From Diphasiastrum complanatum (Eukaryota; Streptophyta; Lycopodiopsida; Lycopodiales; Lycopodiaceae), in the NCBI GenBank assembly GCA_029204225.1, contig CM055105.1:9271744-9335743 (forward strand): DNA of 64,000 nt, in the 5' to 3' direction. Shown here piece by piece: positions 22,426 to 33,849 of the stretch. The translations under genes and the position numbers were made by a program. The notes under the pieces are model-generated. The model saw only the letters and a list, made by a program, of their open reading frames with translations, did not search any database and was not told the origin of the DNA. Within the stretch, counting starts at the first letter, position 1, and each line of letters opens with the position of its first letter.

Positions 22426-22903
22426 ATCAGTCGTAAAGGTGGTCTTAACCTGATCTTTTTTCTTTATTTGGACCTGATTATATCTTGAGAACCCATCCAG
22501 GAAACTGTACTTCTCATAACCTACAACTTTATCAAGTATCAAATCTATAAAAGGTTAAGGATGATAAATTTTTTTAGTTGCATCATTGAGTTTCCAAACA
22601 TCGTGGCATACCCAAAAAATTTTAGTTTTCTTTTTTGGTACAATGACAATGGGTGAAACCCATTCACTGCTCAAGACTGGATAAATAATACCTACTTCCA
22701 AGTATTTATCAAGCTCTTCTTTCACCAGAAAATATTTGGGTTTAATCGATATTGTCATTGACGAACTGAAAAGGCTTCAGGATTTAAATCGATTCGATGC
22801 TCGCCAAATTTAGTTAGAATACTTTTTGAATCGGTTAATCTCCAAGCGAATACATCTCCATATTCTTTCAACAGGTTTTGATGTATACCCATTTCATAAC
22901 CGG
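22426..22903 (-). pseudogene. Ty3/gypsy reverse transcriptase fragment
   Basis: The minus strand reads LLKEYGDVFAWRLTDSKSIL, HRIDLNPEA, YFLVKEELDKYLEVGIIYPV, SEWVSPIVIVPKKKTKIFWV, CHDVWKLNDATKK, and (frame shifted) YEKYSFLDGFSRYNQVQIKK. This is the N-terminal half of a gypsy RT including the finger motifs. The FLDGFSRYNQV block holds the first catalytic Asp. It stops at 22426 at the CACTA end, before the YxDD box. A stop (KIYHP region) and frame changes show decay. Confidence 0.78.
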
Positions 22904-23387
22904 TAAGTGCAATGACAAGGGAAAGACTAAGGTTAATGACTTCCCTTCAACGAGCAAGATTCAGCCAAAGTCTGATTCTTCCACGATGCAACAGACCATC
23001 AGACCAACGCCAAATCTAGGTATAACAATACTTAAAAGGCCAAATCCAGGGAATCCAAGTCCAAATAGGCCTTCAGCCTAGCAAGAGCCATCGCTTTAAG
23101 TATTAAGGCCTCGTCCTCAAGTAGTAATATTGACTTCTAAAGAAAGTCTTCAAGTGCAGGCTTATCATGAACATTTAGATAGACTAAGCAGTCAACCAAC
23201 CATGTCATATCTACAGTACCAATTGAGTGAACGCACAACAATACCACTAGGAGAAGTAGCACCGATCTATGAGGACCACTATCAACAAGCCTTACCTTGG
23301 GATCTTCTGATAGATGGTGTCGACTACCCATTTGTCGATGAACAAGGTTACCAGGAATGGCCACTAGACGATTATGGGTATTATTGA
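22904..23387 (+). pseudogene. Unidentified Gln/Pro-rich ORF remnant
   Basis: Two plus-strand frames, to 23081 and 23130-23387, could be one broken ORF. The first is basic and Ser/Pro/Asn-rich (KGKTKVNDFPSTSKIQPK). The second contains YLQYQLSERTTIPLGEVAPI, DLLIDGVDYPFVDEQGYQEW and ends PLDDYGYY. I do not recognise the family. Lying between gypsy fragments, it could be a gag-protease spacer. The opposite strand also has short open frames, so the strand is uncertain. Confidence 0.3.
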
Positions 23388-23578
23388 AAATCTGGCAAGT
23401 CCACGTTCTTGTTGATCACCATCATCTAATAAAGTCTCAGGTTTGACATAAGAAAATTCTATCCACACTTTTTCTGAAGCATCCATGTCCCACCAATGAA
23501 CGGGCCAACAACAGTGCTCTTCCACGACAAATGCAGGCAAGTGCCGAGGGACCAACACTACTTTGGGACGAGGACCCT
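23388..23578. other. Short segment before LTR; possible PPT
   Basis: Contains GTGCCGAGGGACCAACACTAC and a purine run (GGGACGAGGACCC) immediately before the LTR start at 23579. The same GTGCCGAGGGACC.ACACTAC word precedes the LTR start at 33391, after the extra ORF there, so it belongs to the 3' untranslated end of this family. The minus-strand frame through it (VPRHLPAFVVEEHCCW) may be fortuitous. Confidence 0.45.
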
Positions 23579-23736
23579 GTTGTGGTTATTTCTAGTACAT
23601 AAATAACAAAGTGGGTCCCACCACTAAACTAGTGTTGGCCCAGCCTTACCAAGTGGTCCCCACCACAATATGTTGTCTGGTTAGAATACTAAGTACGGTG
23701 TTGGACTAGATAGGCGTTGATGTCATCGTGGACGAT
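23579..23736 (+). repeat. Ty3/gypsy LTR 5' fragment
   Basis: Begins TGTTGTGGTTATTTCTAG and continues with GTGGGTCCCACCACTA and GGCCCAGCCTTACCAAGTGG. It aligns with the minus-strand LTR ending at 6828. It is truncated after about 158 bases, where a minus-strand coiled-coil ORF begins. Confidence 0.65.
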
Positions 23737-24640
23737 CAAGAGCCTCGAGATGTTGAAAATTGGCATTTCTCTTGGCTTTGGCTCTGCTCTGTTGCTTGAC
23801 TGGTGTCCATGCCTTGTACACTGGCCTCTGTTGCATCTGATGTTTGATGTTGACTTTTGAGCCCTACTGTTTGTTTGTCTTTGTCTTGGCCATTACTCAC
23901 CAATGCAGCTTCCATTGTGGGTGGTGCTGGAATTACCACTGGGGTCAGCTAGGGTTGTTGTTCCATATGGCGTTGGCATACCTTAAGGGCGCTCTTTGCC
24001 TATGCAAGCTCTTGTTTGGTGCTCCATCGGTACTTTTTGAATGCAGCTACGTTTGTGGTATATACGCTCACTTGTTGTATTAATAAGTCCATCTCGGCTT
24101 GACGATTGGTAGGGATTAGTTGAGCTAGCCAAGTAGCCTTTTCTTCTTGTAAAGTCTGCACCTACGCTCCTAGACATTGATTTTTGGATTCAAACACTAG
24201 TAATTGGGCCTGGAGCGGGGCGAGGTGTTGTGCTGCTTGTTGTTGAATCTCCTGGATTGTTGCTTGGGCATCTGTTGCAGATTTGGAGGGGTCTTTAATG
24301 TACCTCTAGAGATCGTCTTCATGCTTTTTCAGTTTCAGGACCTCTTTCTTCTCCGCCAGCTCATGTTGTTGGGCTATTTGTAGGTCCTGTTGGAGCTTGG
24401 TGATTTTTGCTCAAAGTTTCATGTTGCTGGTAGCCAATTCCAATACACGGTCGTCCAATAAGGTTTTGACTGCTACCGCATCCCCCTGAACAAAGGTTTC
24501 CAAGATTTGGTAGGCCGATGTGAGGTCTGTAGGCCCAGCTGGTAGGGTGCTACTTGTTGGGGCTTCATGAGATGTCACCCGGATGACCTGCACATTGTCG
24601 TCATCTTCTACAAGGTTCTCGTGTTCTACCATGTCGTCTG
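23737..24640 (-). pseudogene. Coiled-coil extra ORF of Tat-like element, copy 2
   Basis: Reading leftwards from 24640: LTSAYQILETFVQGDAVAVK, DRVLELATSNMKL, a stop, then LQQDLQIAQQHELAEKKEV, ATIQEIQQQAAQHLAPLQAQ, LQEEKATWLAQLIP and ALKVCQRHMEQQP, ending with a Gln/Ser-rich tail. It aligns along its length with the plus-strand ORF at 31.6-32.4 kb (LATSNTQLRVESMKLQQELL, WLAPLQVQLQIYEAKN, EKLAWLAQPAP, ALKACQQYMEKK). Heptad-rich sequence predicts a coiled coil. At least four stops are present. The start is cut off by the LTR inserted at 24656. Confidence 0.6.
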
Positions 24641-24655
24641 GAGCATTGCGATCAG

Positions 24656-25410
<755 letters not shown>

Positions 25411-25422
25411 TGGTATCAGAGC
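25411..25422 (+). promoter_or_regulatory. Primer-binding site, element B3
   Basis: TGGTATCAGAGC, a perfect copia initiator Met-tRNA primer site. About 340 bases of leader matching D's leader follow, up to the solo LTR insertion. Confidence 0.87.
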
Positions 25423-25762
25423 TTGTGTTTCTGGTTATGAAAGAAACAATCACATCCATCAATGATTTGGAGAAGATATCAATGCTAGAGCATGCTAGAT
25501 TGGAAACTACGCCAAAATCAAGTTTCTTGCATATGTAGATTGGATCTTTTGTAGATCAAAACTCTATTTAGGATTTTATTCTTGATCAATTCCGATTTCA
25601 CACATTACTTACTGGAAATGGCCGATTTTAGAACATTGGAAAAGCCTAAGGGGTGGCTACAAGATTGCATATCAAGTTTTAGACAACTGCATATAGAAAT
25701 TGAAATAATCAAACTTTTGTGATTTTGTCAAAACCCTAATTTTGATTGGATCTCTAGATTGT

Positions 25763-26496
25763 GAGGTTGTGAAGATTAGTCAAAAATATCTTCTATCTCG
25801 AGTTTTGGGGCCATGTCCATGATTATTTCCATTGTAATCTATGTTGTACATAAAGTTATGTGAATTGAGCACATAACCTTTTAGAATAGGTCGAGTTTTA
25901 GTTAGGTAGATTCAAATTTGATGTCATGCAAAATTTTAGATAGCATGCAATGTCATTCAGTATGCATGCAGGCCACATGCAATCAACGCATGCAACATGC
26001 AAAGTGGTTTCTGTAATCTACACATGTCTAGGCAGTTTTATGAGTTGACATGCAGTAATGCAATATCCATGCATGCAGTTACACATGTGGATCCTTAGTA
26101 GTTGAGTTAACTGAGTTAAGTGGACTTTCCATGCAACTCCACTGTAGGAATTCGAGTCTATTTGATGTAGGAAAATCTTGGCATGTTTTGCCATATTGTG
26201 AATAATGAGATTTTGGTGTTTTGGACTCATTCTCTCTCTACCCGAGTGTTCTAGCATTGATTTTCTCTCTCTATCCGAGAGCAGCCTATTTTTCCCATAC
26301 TGAGCACTTAGAATTATTTCTGACATTCTTTCCTCATAGTAAGAAATTAGATTTTTCAGTCAGATGTATGCTATTGTGCTCTTGCCATAGATTTTTCAAG
26401 TATTTTGTTCTCTGAATCTTGTGCAATCACAACACCTCAGTAAGATCATGTAAGGTGTGTGGTGAAGTTCACATGTGCTAAAAACTTCACAGAGGT
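25763..26496 (+). mobile_element. Solo LTR of family E (E2) with GAGGT duplications
   Basis: The LTR itself is 25768-26491 (724 bp): TGTGAAGATTAGTC...AAAACTTCACA, with short inverted ends (TGTGAAG/CTTCACA). It is flanked by GAGGT at 25763-25767 and 26492-26496. The sequences on either side resume the leader of the family B/D element (left CTCTAGATTGTGAGGTT, right ACTAAACTTCATTTGAATGT), matching D's uninterrupted leader. This is therefore a clean insertion later reduced to one LTR by LTR-LTR recombination. Confidence 0.85.
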
Positions 26497-26975
26497 TACT
26501 AAACTTCATTTGAATGTGTTTCAGTCTTAGGAATTCAATGGTAAAAGCAAAAGTAAGTGGTCTAAAGGGAAAGATCAAGCGGGTGCTTCTTCAAATGGCA
26601 AAAAGAAGGATAGATCAAAGCTCAAGTGCTTCTATTGGGGCATCAAAGGACACTTTTCAAGTGAGTGCTACAAGAAGAAGAGAGATCAAGGAGACAAGCA
26701 AGATAATCTTACTCTTGATGAGTATGGTTTGGATGTTCAAGATGCAAAAGATGATGCCTTTGTGATGTCTTCATGTATGATTGCTAATGATGGAGATCTA
26801 GATCCATGGTGGATTGACAGTGGAGCAAGTTCACACATGATTTTTCAAAAAGAGTACTTCACTTCTTTGTTTGTATATGGAGATGACAAGAGGGTGATCT
26901 AACGGCCAATGATGGTGAGTGTGCAATCAAAGGAATTGGGACAATTCCTATTTCTCTCTCTACAAATAGGAATGT
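26497..26975 (+). pseudogene. Element B3 gag tail and protease remnant
   Basis: After the leader, most of gag is deleted. The plus strand resumes with the basic gag tail (WSKGKDQAGASSNGKKKDRS), a zinc knuckle with its second Cys changed to Trp (CFYWGIKGHFSSEC), and the protease start WWIDSGASSHM. A lost base near 26898 shifts the frame. It ends at about 26975 inside the protease, where the minus-strand element I begins. This is the third member of the B/D family here; because it stops early it does not show whether it carried the RT replacement. Confidence 0.75.
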
Positions 26976-27438
26976 TCTGCTTCTCAAACAAAGCTTTACT
27001 TAGTGGCTTTGTAAAGATATCAACTGTCATTTTCTCTGTGGGTATGAAGACTATCTTCAGTATCTTCTTCTTGACTAAGTCCCGAATAACATGATACTTG
27101 ATAGCTATGTGCTTTGTTTTCGAGTGAAATACATGATCTTTCATAAGATAGATTGCTGAAGTGTTATCCATTAACAAGACATAAGGGTCAGATATAGATT
27201 CATCAAATCCTTCCAACATTTATTTGATCCAAATCATGAGCTCGTTTACCATCTTGGCTGCTGCTACATATTCCGCTTCACATGAAGATTGAGCTACTGA
27301 TGTTTGCTTATTGCTTATCCAGAGTATGGCTACGCCAGATGCTAGATTACAACCTCCTGAAATACTTTTGTTATCATCTTTCATGAATGTCCATCTTGCG
27401 TCACTGTAAGATTCGATGTGAAATCCAACTTCCTTCAA
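26976..27438 (-). pseudogene. Copia RNase H, element I
   Basis: The minus strand encodes ESYSDARWTFMKDDNKSISG, VAQSSCEAEYVAAAKMVNEL, MDNTSAIYLMKDHVFHSKTK and FIPTEKMTVDIFTKPLSKAL. Together these are the copia RNase H domain with its catalytic SDA, Glu and DN residues. One TAA separates the two halves (IWIK*MLEGF). The 3' end is cut at about 26976, so no polypurine tract or LTR follows. Confidence 0.82.
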
Positions 27439-28412
27439 ATAACATAGTCCATAGTGTTTCGTTTCCTAGAGATATTGTAATACTCTCTTTGCTAACTTCC
27501 AATGCAACGATCCTGGGTTTTGATTATATTGGCTCAGCGTATATACTGCAAATGCTATATAAGGTCTAGTGTTGTCTGCTAGATATAACAGTGATCCAAT
27601 CAGTCTACGATAGGGTGTTTTGGCCATTCGTTCCTCTTCCTTGAGAGTCTACAGACAATCTGCCTTGCTCAGTATTGTTCCAGGTATCATGGGAGTATGC
27701 ACACCTTTGCATTCGAGCACGTTGAAGTCTTCAATGATCTTTTGAGTATACTTTTGTTGGTGAAGATACAACTTACCACCTTCAAAGTCTCTTTGGATCT
27801 ACAAGCCTAGATAGATTTTAGCTTCTCCTAGGTCAGCGATCTCAAATATTTCAAAAATGTCTCTTTTGACATCTGAAATCAACTTATCTCTTCTTGAGAA
27901 GATAAGCGTGTCATCAACATAAACAACTAGAATGATTATTTCATTTTGGACATGCTTGATATAGACATTCGATTCAACGAATAGAGGTTCAAAGCCTAAG
28001 GAACATAGTGCTTTGTCCTTCTTTCTATACCATTGTCTTGCTACTTGTTTCAGACCATAAATGCTTTTATTCATGTGACATCCGTATTCTGGATATTCTT
28101 GGTTTATAAGACCAAGTGGTTAGTCCATGAATAAGTCTTCTTCCAATTTTGCATGCAAGAAAGCAGTCTTTTCATCCACAATATGGATTTTCATATCATG
28201 AGCCACTGCATACGCAAATAACACGCAAGTTGATGTATGTTTGACTACCGGTGAGAAAGTATTGGTGTAGTCGATTCCATACTTCTGTGAAAATCCTTAA
28301 GCAACTAATCTTGCTTTGTATCTGATGTTTTTTCCATCATGACCTATTTTGATCTTGTAAATCCACTTGCATTTTACTAGTTTCCTACCATCAAAAATAG
28401 GTGCAAGTGTCC
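27439..28412 (-). pseudogene. Copia reverse transcriptase, element I
   Basis: The minus strand reads MEDEMSSMYKNNVWTLAP, LVKCKWIYKIKIGHDGK, KTAFLHAKLEEDLFMD, SIYGLKQVARQWYRKKDKAL, the active site VVYVDDTLIF (about 27903-27932), DLGEAKIYLGL and SLLYLADNTRPYIAFAVYTL. Domain order and motifs are complete. At least four stop codons (for example MD*PLG, LGL*IQR, YL*ETK) kill the frame. It is close in sequence to element C's RT at 46.2-47.1 kb. Confidence 0.85.
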
Positions 28413-29640
28413 ATACATTGTTCTTATACATGGATGACATTTCGTCCTCCATTGCTTGAATTCATCGATCTTTATCTGGTCCATCAACAGCTTTCTCGAA
28501 TGTTTGAGATTCGTTAGAAAAACCACAAAAGTTGATGGCTGTATTAAAAATATCCTGACCATACCTTTCTGGTGGTTTTCGTTGTCTCTCAGATCTTCTC
28601 ACATGTGGTTTCAAACTCGATTATGCAGGTTTCGAGTTCGATTCTGATTCGAGCTCATCTACTAGAATTCGAACTGGTGATTCAAGTCTGTCAAGCACTC
28701 GATCTTGACTTCCCTCTGAATCTAGTGATTCTCTTTCATCTTCTGCTTGCTTTTCTTCTGTTGTCATTGGTAGCTCATAATAATTTTTGAGAATTTCATA
28801 GCCGACTAGATCACTGTCTGCTATGTATTTTGAGTCATCAAATTTGACATCTCAAACAACTTTTATCTTGTCAGTTTTGGGTACGTAGACACAAAAATAT
28901 GACGAATGTAACTCGAATCCTACCAGAAAACCGTGTTTAGTCTTTTCATCGAGTTTCTTTCTCAGCTTATCTGGTATGTGCATATACATAGTGCATCCAA
29001 ATGTCCGAACATGTGCTAGATTTGGCTTTGGCTTCCACCATATCTCATGAGGAGTTTAATCCGATATTCAAGATTTCAAAATACAATTTTGAACATAATT
29101 TGATGTAGCCACTACTTCTGCCCACAACTGTTTTGGTGCCTTTGCATGAGCCATCATACACCTTGCAGCTTCAATAAGTGTACAATTTCTTCGTTCAGCT
29201 ATTCCATTGTGCTAAGGTGTGTATGATGCAATCTTTGTATGCGTAATACCTCGATCAGTATAGTGAGCTTTGAATTCGTTGAAAATGTACTCATCTCCAC
29301 GATCTGTGCAAATCTGCGTCAACTTATTGTATGTCTGCTTCTCAGCCCAATTTGTATACTCAACAAATTTTTTGAAAGCTTCAGATTTTGTACGAATAAA
29401 GTATACCACAACGAACTTGCTAAAGTCATCAATAAACGTAATGAAGTACTTTGCATCACCCAATGACAATACTCCGAATGGTCCACAAATATCTGAATGC
29501 ACAATTTCAAGTACCTTAGTTGTTTTATAAACATCCTTACTAAAAGTTGTTCTAGTCATCTTGTCTTTAAGACAAGATTCGCAGGTAGTTCAAATATCTC
29601 TATTTTGATTTTGACTCCTTCAATTCTATGAATTTTGTTG
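28413..29640 (-). pseudogene. Copia integrase and linker, element I
   Basis: The core carries EIVHSDICGPFG and ITFIDDFSKFVVVYFI (the two catalytic Asp regions) and DRGDEYIFNEFKAHY (the Glu). A stop follows (IASYTP*HNGIAERRN), then RTFGCTMYMHIPDKLRKK, KHGFLVGFELHSSYFCVYVP and a long charged linker (ERESLDSEGSQDRVLDRLES) rich in Ser/Glu before RT. Two or three in-frame stops are present. The N-terminal zinc motif region at about 29.6-29.7 kb is eroded. Confidence 0.8.
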
Positions 29641-29734
29641 GCTTGGTACAAGGCTTCCATGTTTATGTGACATAGCCTCTTGTGCCACAACATATCTGTT
29701 GATTCCTAAGTTTGATTGATTTGTTCGGTTCTTG

Positions 29735-30110
29735 TTCAAATGTTCAAGTGATATAAATTTCCTTCTTTGTTGCCTTTAGCAACTAGGTTATCAGAATATT
29801 CCTTGAACAGTTTACAAGAGTTTTTTGTGAAGGTTACTGAGATGCATGTGTCGACTATCTTTGCTATGGATAGAAGATCTTTATCAAGAGTAGAGACATA
29901 GAGAACTTCCTCTAGTTTCTTGTCACCATGATTCGTGTCTAGCCATAGTACACCAGTTCCATCAACTACATGTTTAGAACTTTCTCCAAGTATAATGAAT
30001 CTCGAATAGTTCGTCTTCTTGTACTCAGACAATATTTGTTTCGAGGAAACAAAATGTGAGGTGGCTCCCGAATCAAGTACTACTTCTCGAATTGAATTAG
30101 ATGAACAACA
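29735..30110 (-). pseudogene. Copia protease, element I
   Basis: The minus strand encodes REVVLDSGATSHFVS (the catalytic DSG at about 30060-30090), VVDGTGVLWLDTN, KLEEVLYVSTLDKDLLSIAK and VTFTKNSCKLFKEYSDN, ending NKEGNLYHLNI at the boundary of the integrase N-terminus. It is a full-length copia protease in a mostly open frame. Confidence 0.78.
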
Positions 30111-30229
30111 TAGATCAACACTAACATAAGCTGCTGAGTTTCTTGTTGCCCTTTCTTCTGCTGCTCTGGAGCATTCTGCTTTCTCTTCGACATAGTTTGA
30201 ATTTCGATTCTGCTCCTTTTTATTTCTAG

Positions 30230-31033
30230 AATTCTGATAACATCTACTGATGCATGACCTCGTTTATGAAAATGAATGCATTCATATCTTTGGATTTAAC
30301 CAACACTTTTCTTCTGTGTGACCTGATCTTTTGCATCTGTTGCAGATCTTCTTATCACCAGAATTCTTCTATTGTTTACCAGATTGTTGTTCATTTGTCT
30401 TAGACTCATTCTTTTTAGAAGACTCCCTCTTAAACTTAGACTTCTTAGAAGATTTATTCTTCTTTGTAAATAGAGCATTTTTTGAGTCACCATTGTCATC
30501 ATAGTGTTCACGAGCTTCTACTTCCTCTTCAACTCTGTCTATTGCCTTTTGAAGTGTCATTGTCGCATCTTTTGCCAATAAGGTTCGAGTTGTGTGGAAT
30601 GACCTAGGTTAGGCTTGAAGAAACTAAGTAAGCTGTTTTTCCTTTGAAATTGTATTTTCTGCATCAAAATTTTGCAAGGAAATAAACAGATCTTTAATCT
30701 TTCACATGAATGTGTTTAGGACTTTGCCGTCCCACTTTAGGGGGCTTCCAAGAACTTGATCTGATTACGAGATCGAGTCTCATTCTTGGTTTGCAATTCT
30801 TCCCATAAATCTTCTGCATTCGAAATTGATGTAAGATCTAGCATTATATTGTCATGCACTGAAGATGCAATAATTGCCATAGCTTTGTCATTTTTCAAAC
30901 TCCATTCTTGAAGTTCTATGCCATGAGTAGCTAGTGGTTTCTCCTCTATTGGTTCTCCCCATTGCCATAGACCTTCACCCTTCAATAAGAGTGAAGTCTT
31001 TAATTTCCAAATCAAGTAGTTTGAATAAAGAAA
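30230..31033 (-). pseudogene. Copia gag with zinc knuckles, element I
   Basis: From right to left: YLIWKLKTSLLLKGEGLW, IIASSVHDNIMLDLTSISNA and LWEELQTKNETRSRNQIKFL (capsid-like domain), a gap with frame changes, a Lys/Ser-rich basic region, and then the zinc knuckle ICNRCKRSGHTEEKCW (CX2CX4HX4C, 30298-30345). A second knuckle is decayed (CIHFHKRGH, Cys to Phe). The first gag residues are missing at 31033, where plus-strand gypsy sequence begins. No LTR or primer site remains. Confidence 0.78.
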
Positions 31034-31579
31034 TGCGTGGCGCTGCCCCTTCCTCCTCATCTCCCTCTACCACCAGACGACGTACCACCGCCACATCAGT
31101 AACCACTCCATCAACCATTGCCACTTCTTCTTTTGTACAACCTCCTCCTCCTATCTCTGTTGTCACTATCCTCCTTCTGTTCCATCCACAACTGTTTCTA
31201 TTTCCATTCCCGTTTTCTCTATTGATACCACTTCCATTTCTCTCATTATCCACTACCCCTTCCATCACTATCGCATCCTCCATCTCTCCTGTCTCTACCG
31301 TTGCTCCTCTCCAATTTAATCCCTCTGATTCTCAGTTGTTTCCAGACACTCTGGCATGGATGCAAGTCATCAACTTTTAACCCCCACGTCAGATCATTTC
31401 TGCTCCATCCTTGTCTTTTGTGCTCCACACCACACTTCAGTTCCTCTCTGTTCCACCCATCCTCTTGTTTGGACAAACAGTCCCCACCCCCGTTTTGACT
31501 ATTGTTTCTCTCACACCACCTGTTCGCCACCAAAGGTTGCCGAGGGCAACCAACCATTGCCTGATGACGCATTTGTTTA
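31034..31579 (+). pseudogene. Pro/Ser/Thr-rich region before coiled-coil ORF
   Basis: The plus strand has low-complexity frames rich in Pro, Ser and Thr (SSSSPSTTRRRTTATSVTTP; VQPPPPISVVTI) with stops and frame changes. It leads into the coiled-coil ORF that becomes open at 31580. It may be the upstream part of the same extra ORF in a Tat-like Ty3/gypsy element. I cannot define domains in it. Confidence 0.35.
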
Positions 31580-32414
31580 GACAATTTTCATACCATCAGT
31601 AGATCGAACAGATCCTACCGCCCCAGATGACAACAGGTCCCCCGAGAACCTGATTGAAGACAATGACAACGGTGCTCCACAAGTCGTCGAAGCCGTTACA
31701 ACACAAGCCCCTCTCAGTGCCAGCGTATCGGTTGTTCCAACATATTTAACGATGGCGTACCAAACCTTGGGGACATACATCCAGGAGGCAGTAGCAGCCA
31801 AGGCCATTTCGGATAGCCGGGTACTCCACCTGGCGACAAGCAACACCCAGCTGCGAGTGGAATCCATGAAGCTGCAGCAAGAGCTTCTCATAGCTCAACA
31901 ACATGAACAAGAAGGGCATCGGGAGATTGCCAAGCTGCAGCAGAAGGAGGATGGCCTCAACCAATATATTCAAAGCCTCTCCAAAGCGCTGACAAAGGCC
32001 TCCATGAAGGCGCGAGAGCTTCAATCCGAAGCGTCCCAATGGTTGGCTCCCCTCCAGGTGCAACTACAAATCTATGAAGCAAAGAATATGCGCCTGGGGG
32101 CGGAAGTGAAAGTCTTACAAAGAGAAAAACTTGCTTGGCTAGCTCAACCTGCACCAGACTCAAGGCGGTTCTCTCAAGCAAAGATGAATCTCTTTAGGTG
32201 TCAGGTGCAGGTATATAGCCAAACTTTAAATAGCTATCAGGCAAAGTTTGACAAGTACTGGACAAGCACAACTCACGAGCTCGCCCAAGCCAAACAAGCC
32301 CTCAAGGCTTGCCAGCAATACATGGAGAAGAAGACCCAACCCACCCCAGTGGTGATTTCACCGCCACCTATATTTGATGCTGCACAGACAAGCATGAGCC
32401 AGGACCAAGGCTAG
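31580..32414 (+). CDS. Coiled-coil extra ORF of Tat-like element, best copy
   Basis: Open from 31580 with its first ATG at 31752 (220 codons from there). An acidic lead (NRSPENLIEDNDNGAPQVVE) precedes a long heptad-rich coiled coil: QTLGTYIQEAVAAKAISDSR, LATSNTQLRVESMKLQQELL, HREIAKLQQKEDGLNQYIQS, WLAPLQVQLQIYEAKNMRLG, then YQAKFDKYWTSTTHELAQAK and ALKACQQYMEKK. The minus-strand ORF at 23.7-24.6 kb is homologous along its full length, so the protein was conserved in at least two element copies. It has no signal peptide or membrane segment. Extra ORFs downstream of pol are known in Ty3/gypsy elements; the role of this one is unknown. Confidence 0.6.
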
Positions 32415-32699
32415 CAAGCAGCATGAAGATTAAGTCAAGATCAAGGGTCCGAAGGCCAAGACCAAGGCACAGCTTATACGCGTGCTGACACATGAGACCA
32501 AGGCCAAGATGCAGGTCCGAGACAAAGCCAAGAGGAAGGACAGGCCTCATCATCAAGAGGTTCGTGCACCATATCTGCTAGTCGGGCCTTCTGAAGGCCA
32601 AAGTCTGTGGAGGAAAAAATAAACGAATTTCTAGCTAAGTATCCCCATGAGTCATCAAGAGGCGGCTGGCAGATACCATTTTTGGTGTAGACCATAAAA

Positions 32700-33331
32700 G
32701 GCAATGAGCTGCAAGCACTACCCGCCCTCCAACCACAACCAGAGTGGCGTCAGTAGCTCTTTGAAAGAGACCATTTGGCCATCAGGGCCTATGTTACAAG
32801 TCCGCAACAACTACGGGTGAACGCACACTTCCACACGACGATCCAAATGGCAGAATGTGGCACCCCTCTGGACAAGATCACAATTCAAAATTTCAATTGG
32901 CCACGAATTCCATTAGAGCACGGTTGGGATACGGATGTAGATGCTCGAAGGGCTCTCACCATATTTGCCAATAAATATTTCAACTGCCCTAATCCAACAG
33001 TCCGCGTGGCAGCCACTTACGCCGGGGACTTAGAGCATTTAATGGGGATTGAAACCAAGTGGGACAATTTTCTCCCCCCATATTCTTTGAGCCTAATAAG
33101 GCGCTCACCTCCGACAAAGTCAAAGATCAGCTGCCAGTTGCTCGAGTCTATTACCGAGCTGCATATCCTTGGACGCGTAGATTCCAAGCATGGGTCGACC
33201 AAGACTTGCTGACAGGAGTCCACAAGTCCCTTCACACGCCCAAGGACTTGAAGAAACTGGACCGCATCAATTTCATGGAAGACGTCACGGGCTACCTGAT
33301 CCACCAGAGATGGGCCAAGAAGACTCTTTAA
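32700..33331 (+). pseudogene. C-terminal part of the Tat-like extra ORF
   Basis: Two overlapping plus-strand frames read NAHFHTTIQMAECGTPLDKI, PRIPLEHGWDTDVDARRALT, ANKYFNCPNPTVRVAATYAG, and (after a +1 shift near 33085) NKALTSDKVKDQLPVARVYY, YPWTRRFQAWVDQDLLTGVH and VTGYLIHQRWAKKTL, ending at TAA. The good amino-acid composition suggests real former coding sequence. I know no family for it. About 60 bases after the stop the family LTR begins, so this is the 3' end of the element. Confidence 0.5.
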
Positions 33332-33390
33332 TGAATCGATAGAGTGCCGAGGGACCGACACTACTTCAGGCTGTGGGTCCTATTGGGGGT

Positions 33391-33650
33391 ATTCCCGACG
33401 AATTGTAAATAAACAAAATCGACCAATAAAATGTGTTGCGAGGGCATGGCATCCTACACGTATAAGCCCATGGCCCTTGAAGTGACCTGGCATGATGGTG
33501 AAAAGTTTATGACCTGCATCCATGCTAGGGTGTTGGGAGACAATCGGGCATCCAAAGTGCACAATGATATTTTCATAAAGAAACTTGGCCGTGGCCCTAG
33601 CACCAGCTAGTTGGTGAGGTATTCGGTGTCCACGATTATGTTGTAGAAAG
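33391..33650 (+). repeat. Ty3/gypsy 3' LTR start
   Basis: Begins TATTGGGGGTATTCCCGACG (first G mutated to A relative to 60196), right after GTGCCGAGGGACCGACACTAC and a purine-rich stretch. It aligns with the LTR start at 60196 for about 40 bases. The right boundary is not resolved; a GA-rich purine patch at 33648-33675 may mark its promoter leader. Confidence 0.5.
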
Positions 33651-33849
33651 AGAGAGTGTGAGAGAGAAAATGAAAATAGCTCGTAAAGAAACGAACACGA
33701 AAAGAAGCAAACTCCAAACTCGAAAAAGAAACGAACTGGAACGAAAAGCGTCTGTGTGCAGCGGAATGAGCTATCTCACTCTTTTCCTAAGCATGACTAC
33801 GCCTATCAGACATGAATAGAACGTTAGTGATAGAAATCATGTTCGATCT

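Noticed and set aside
33017-33361. Minus-strand 114-codon frame
   Set aside because: Opposes the better-composed plus-strand extra ORF and shares only a short non-coding word with 23.5 kb.
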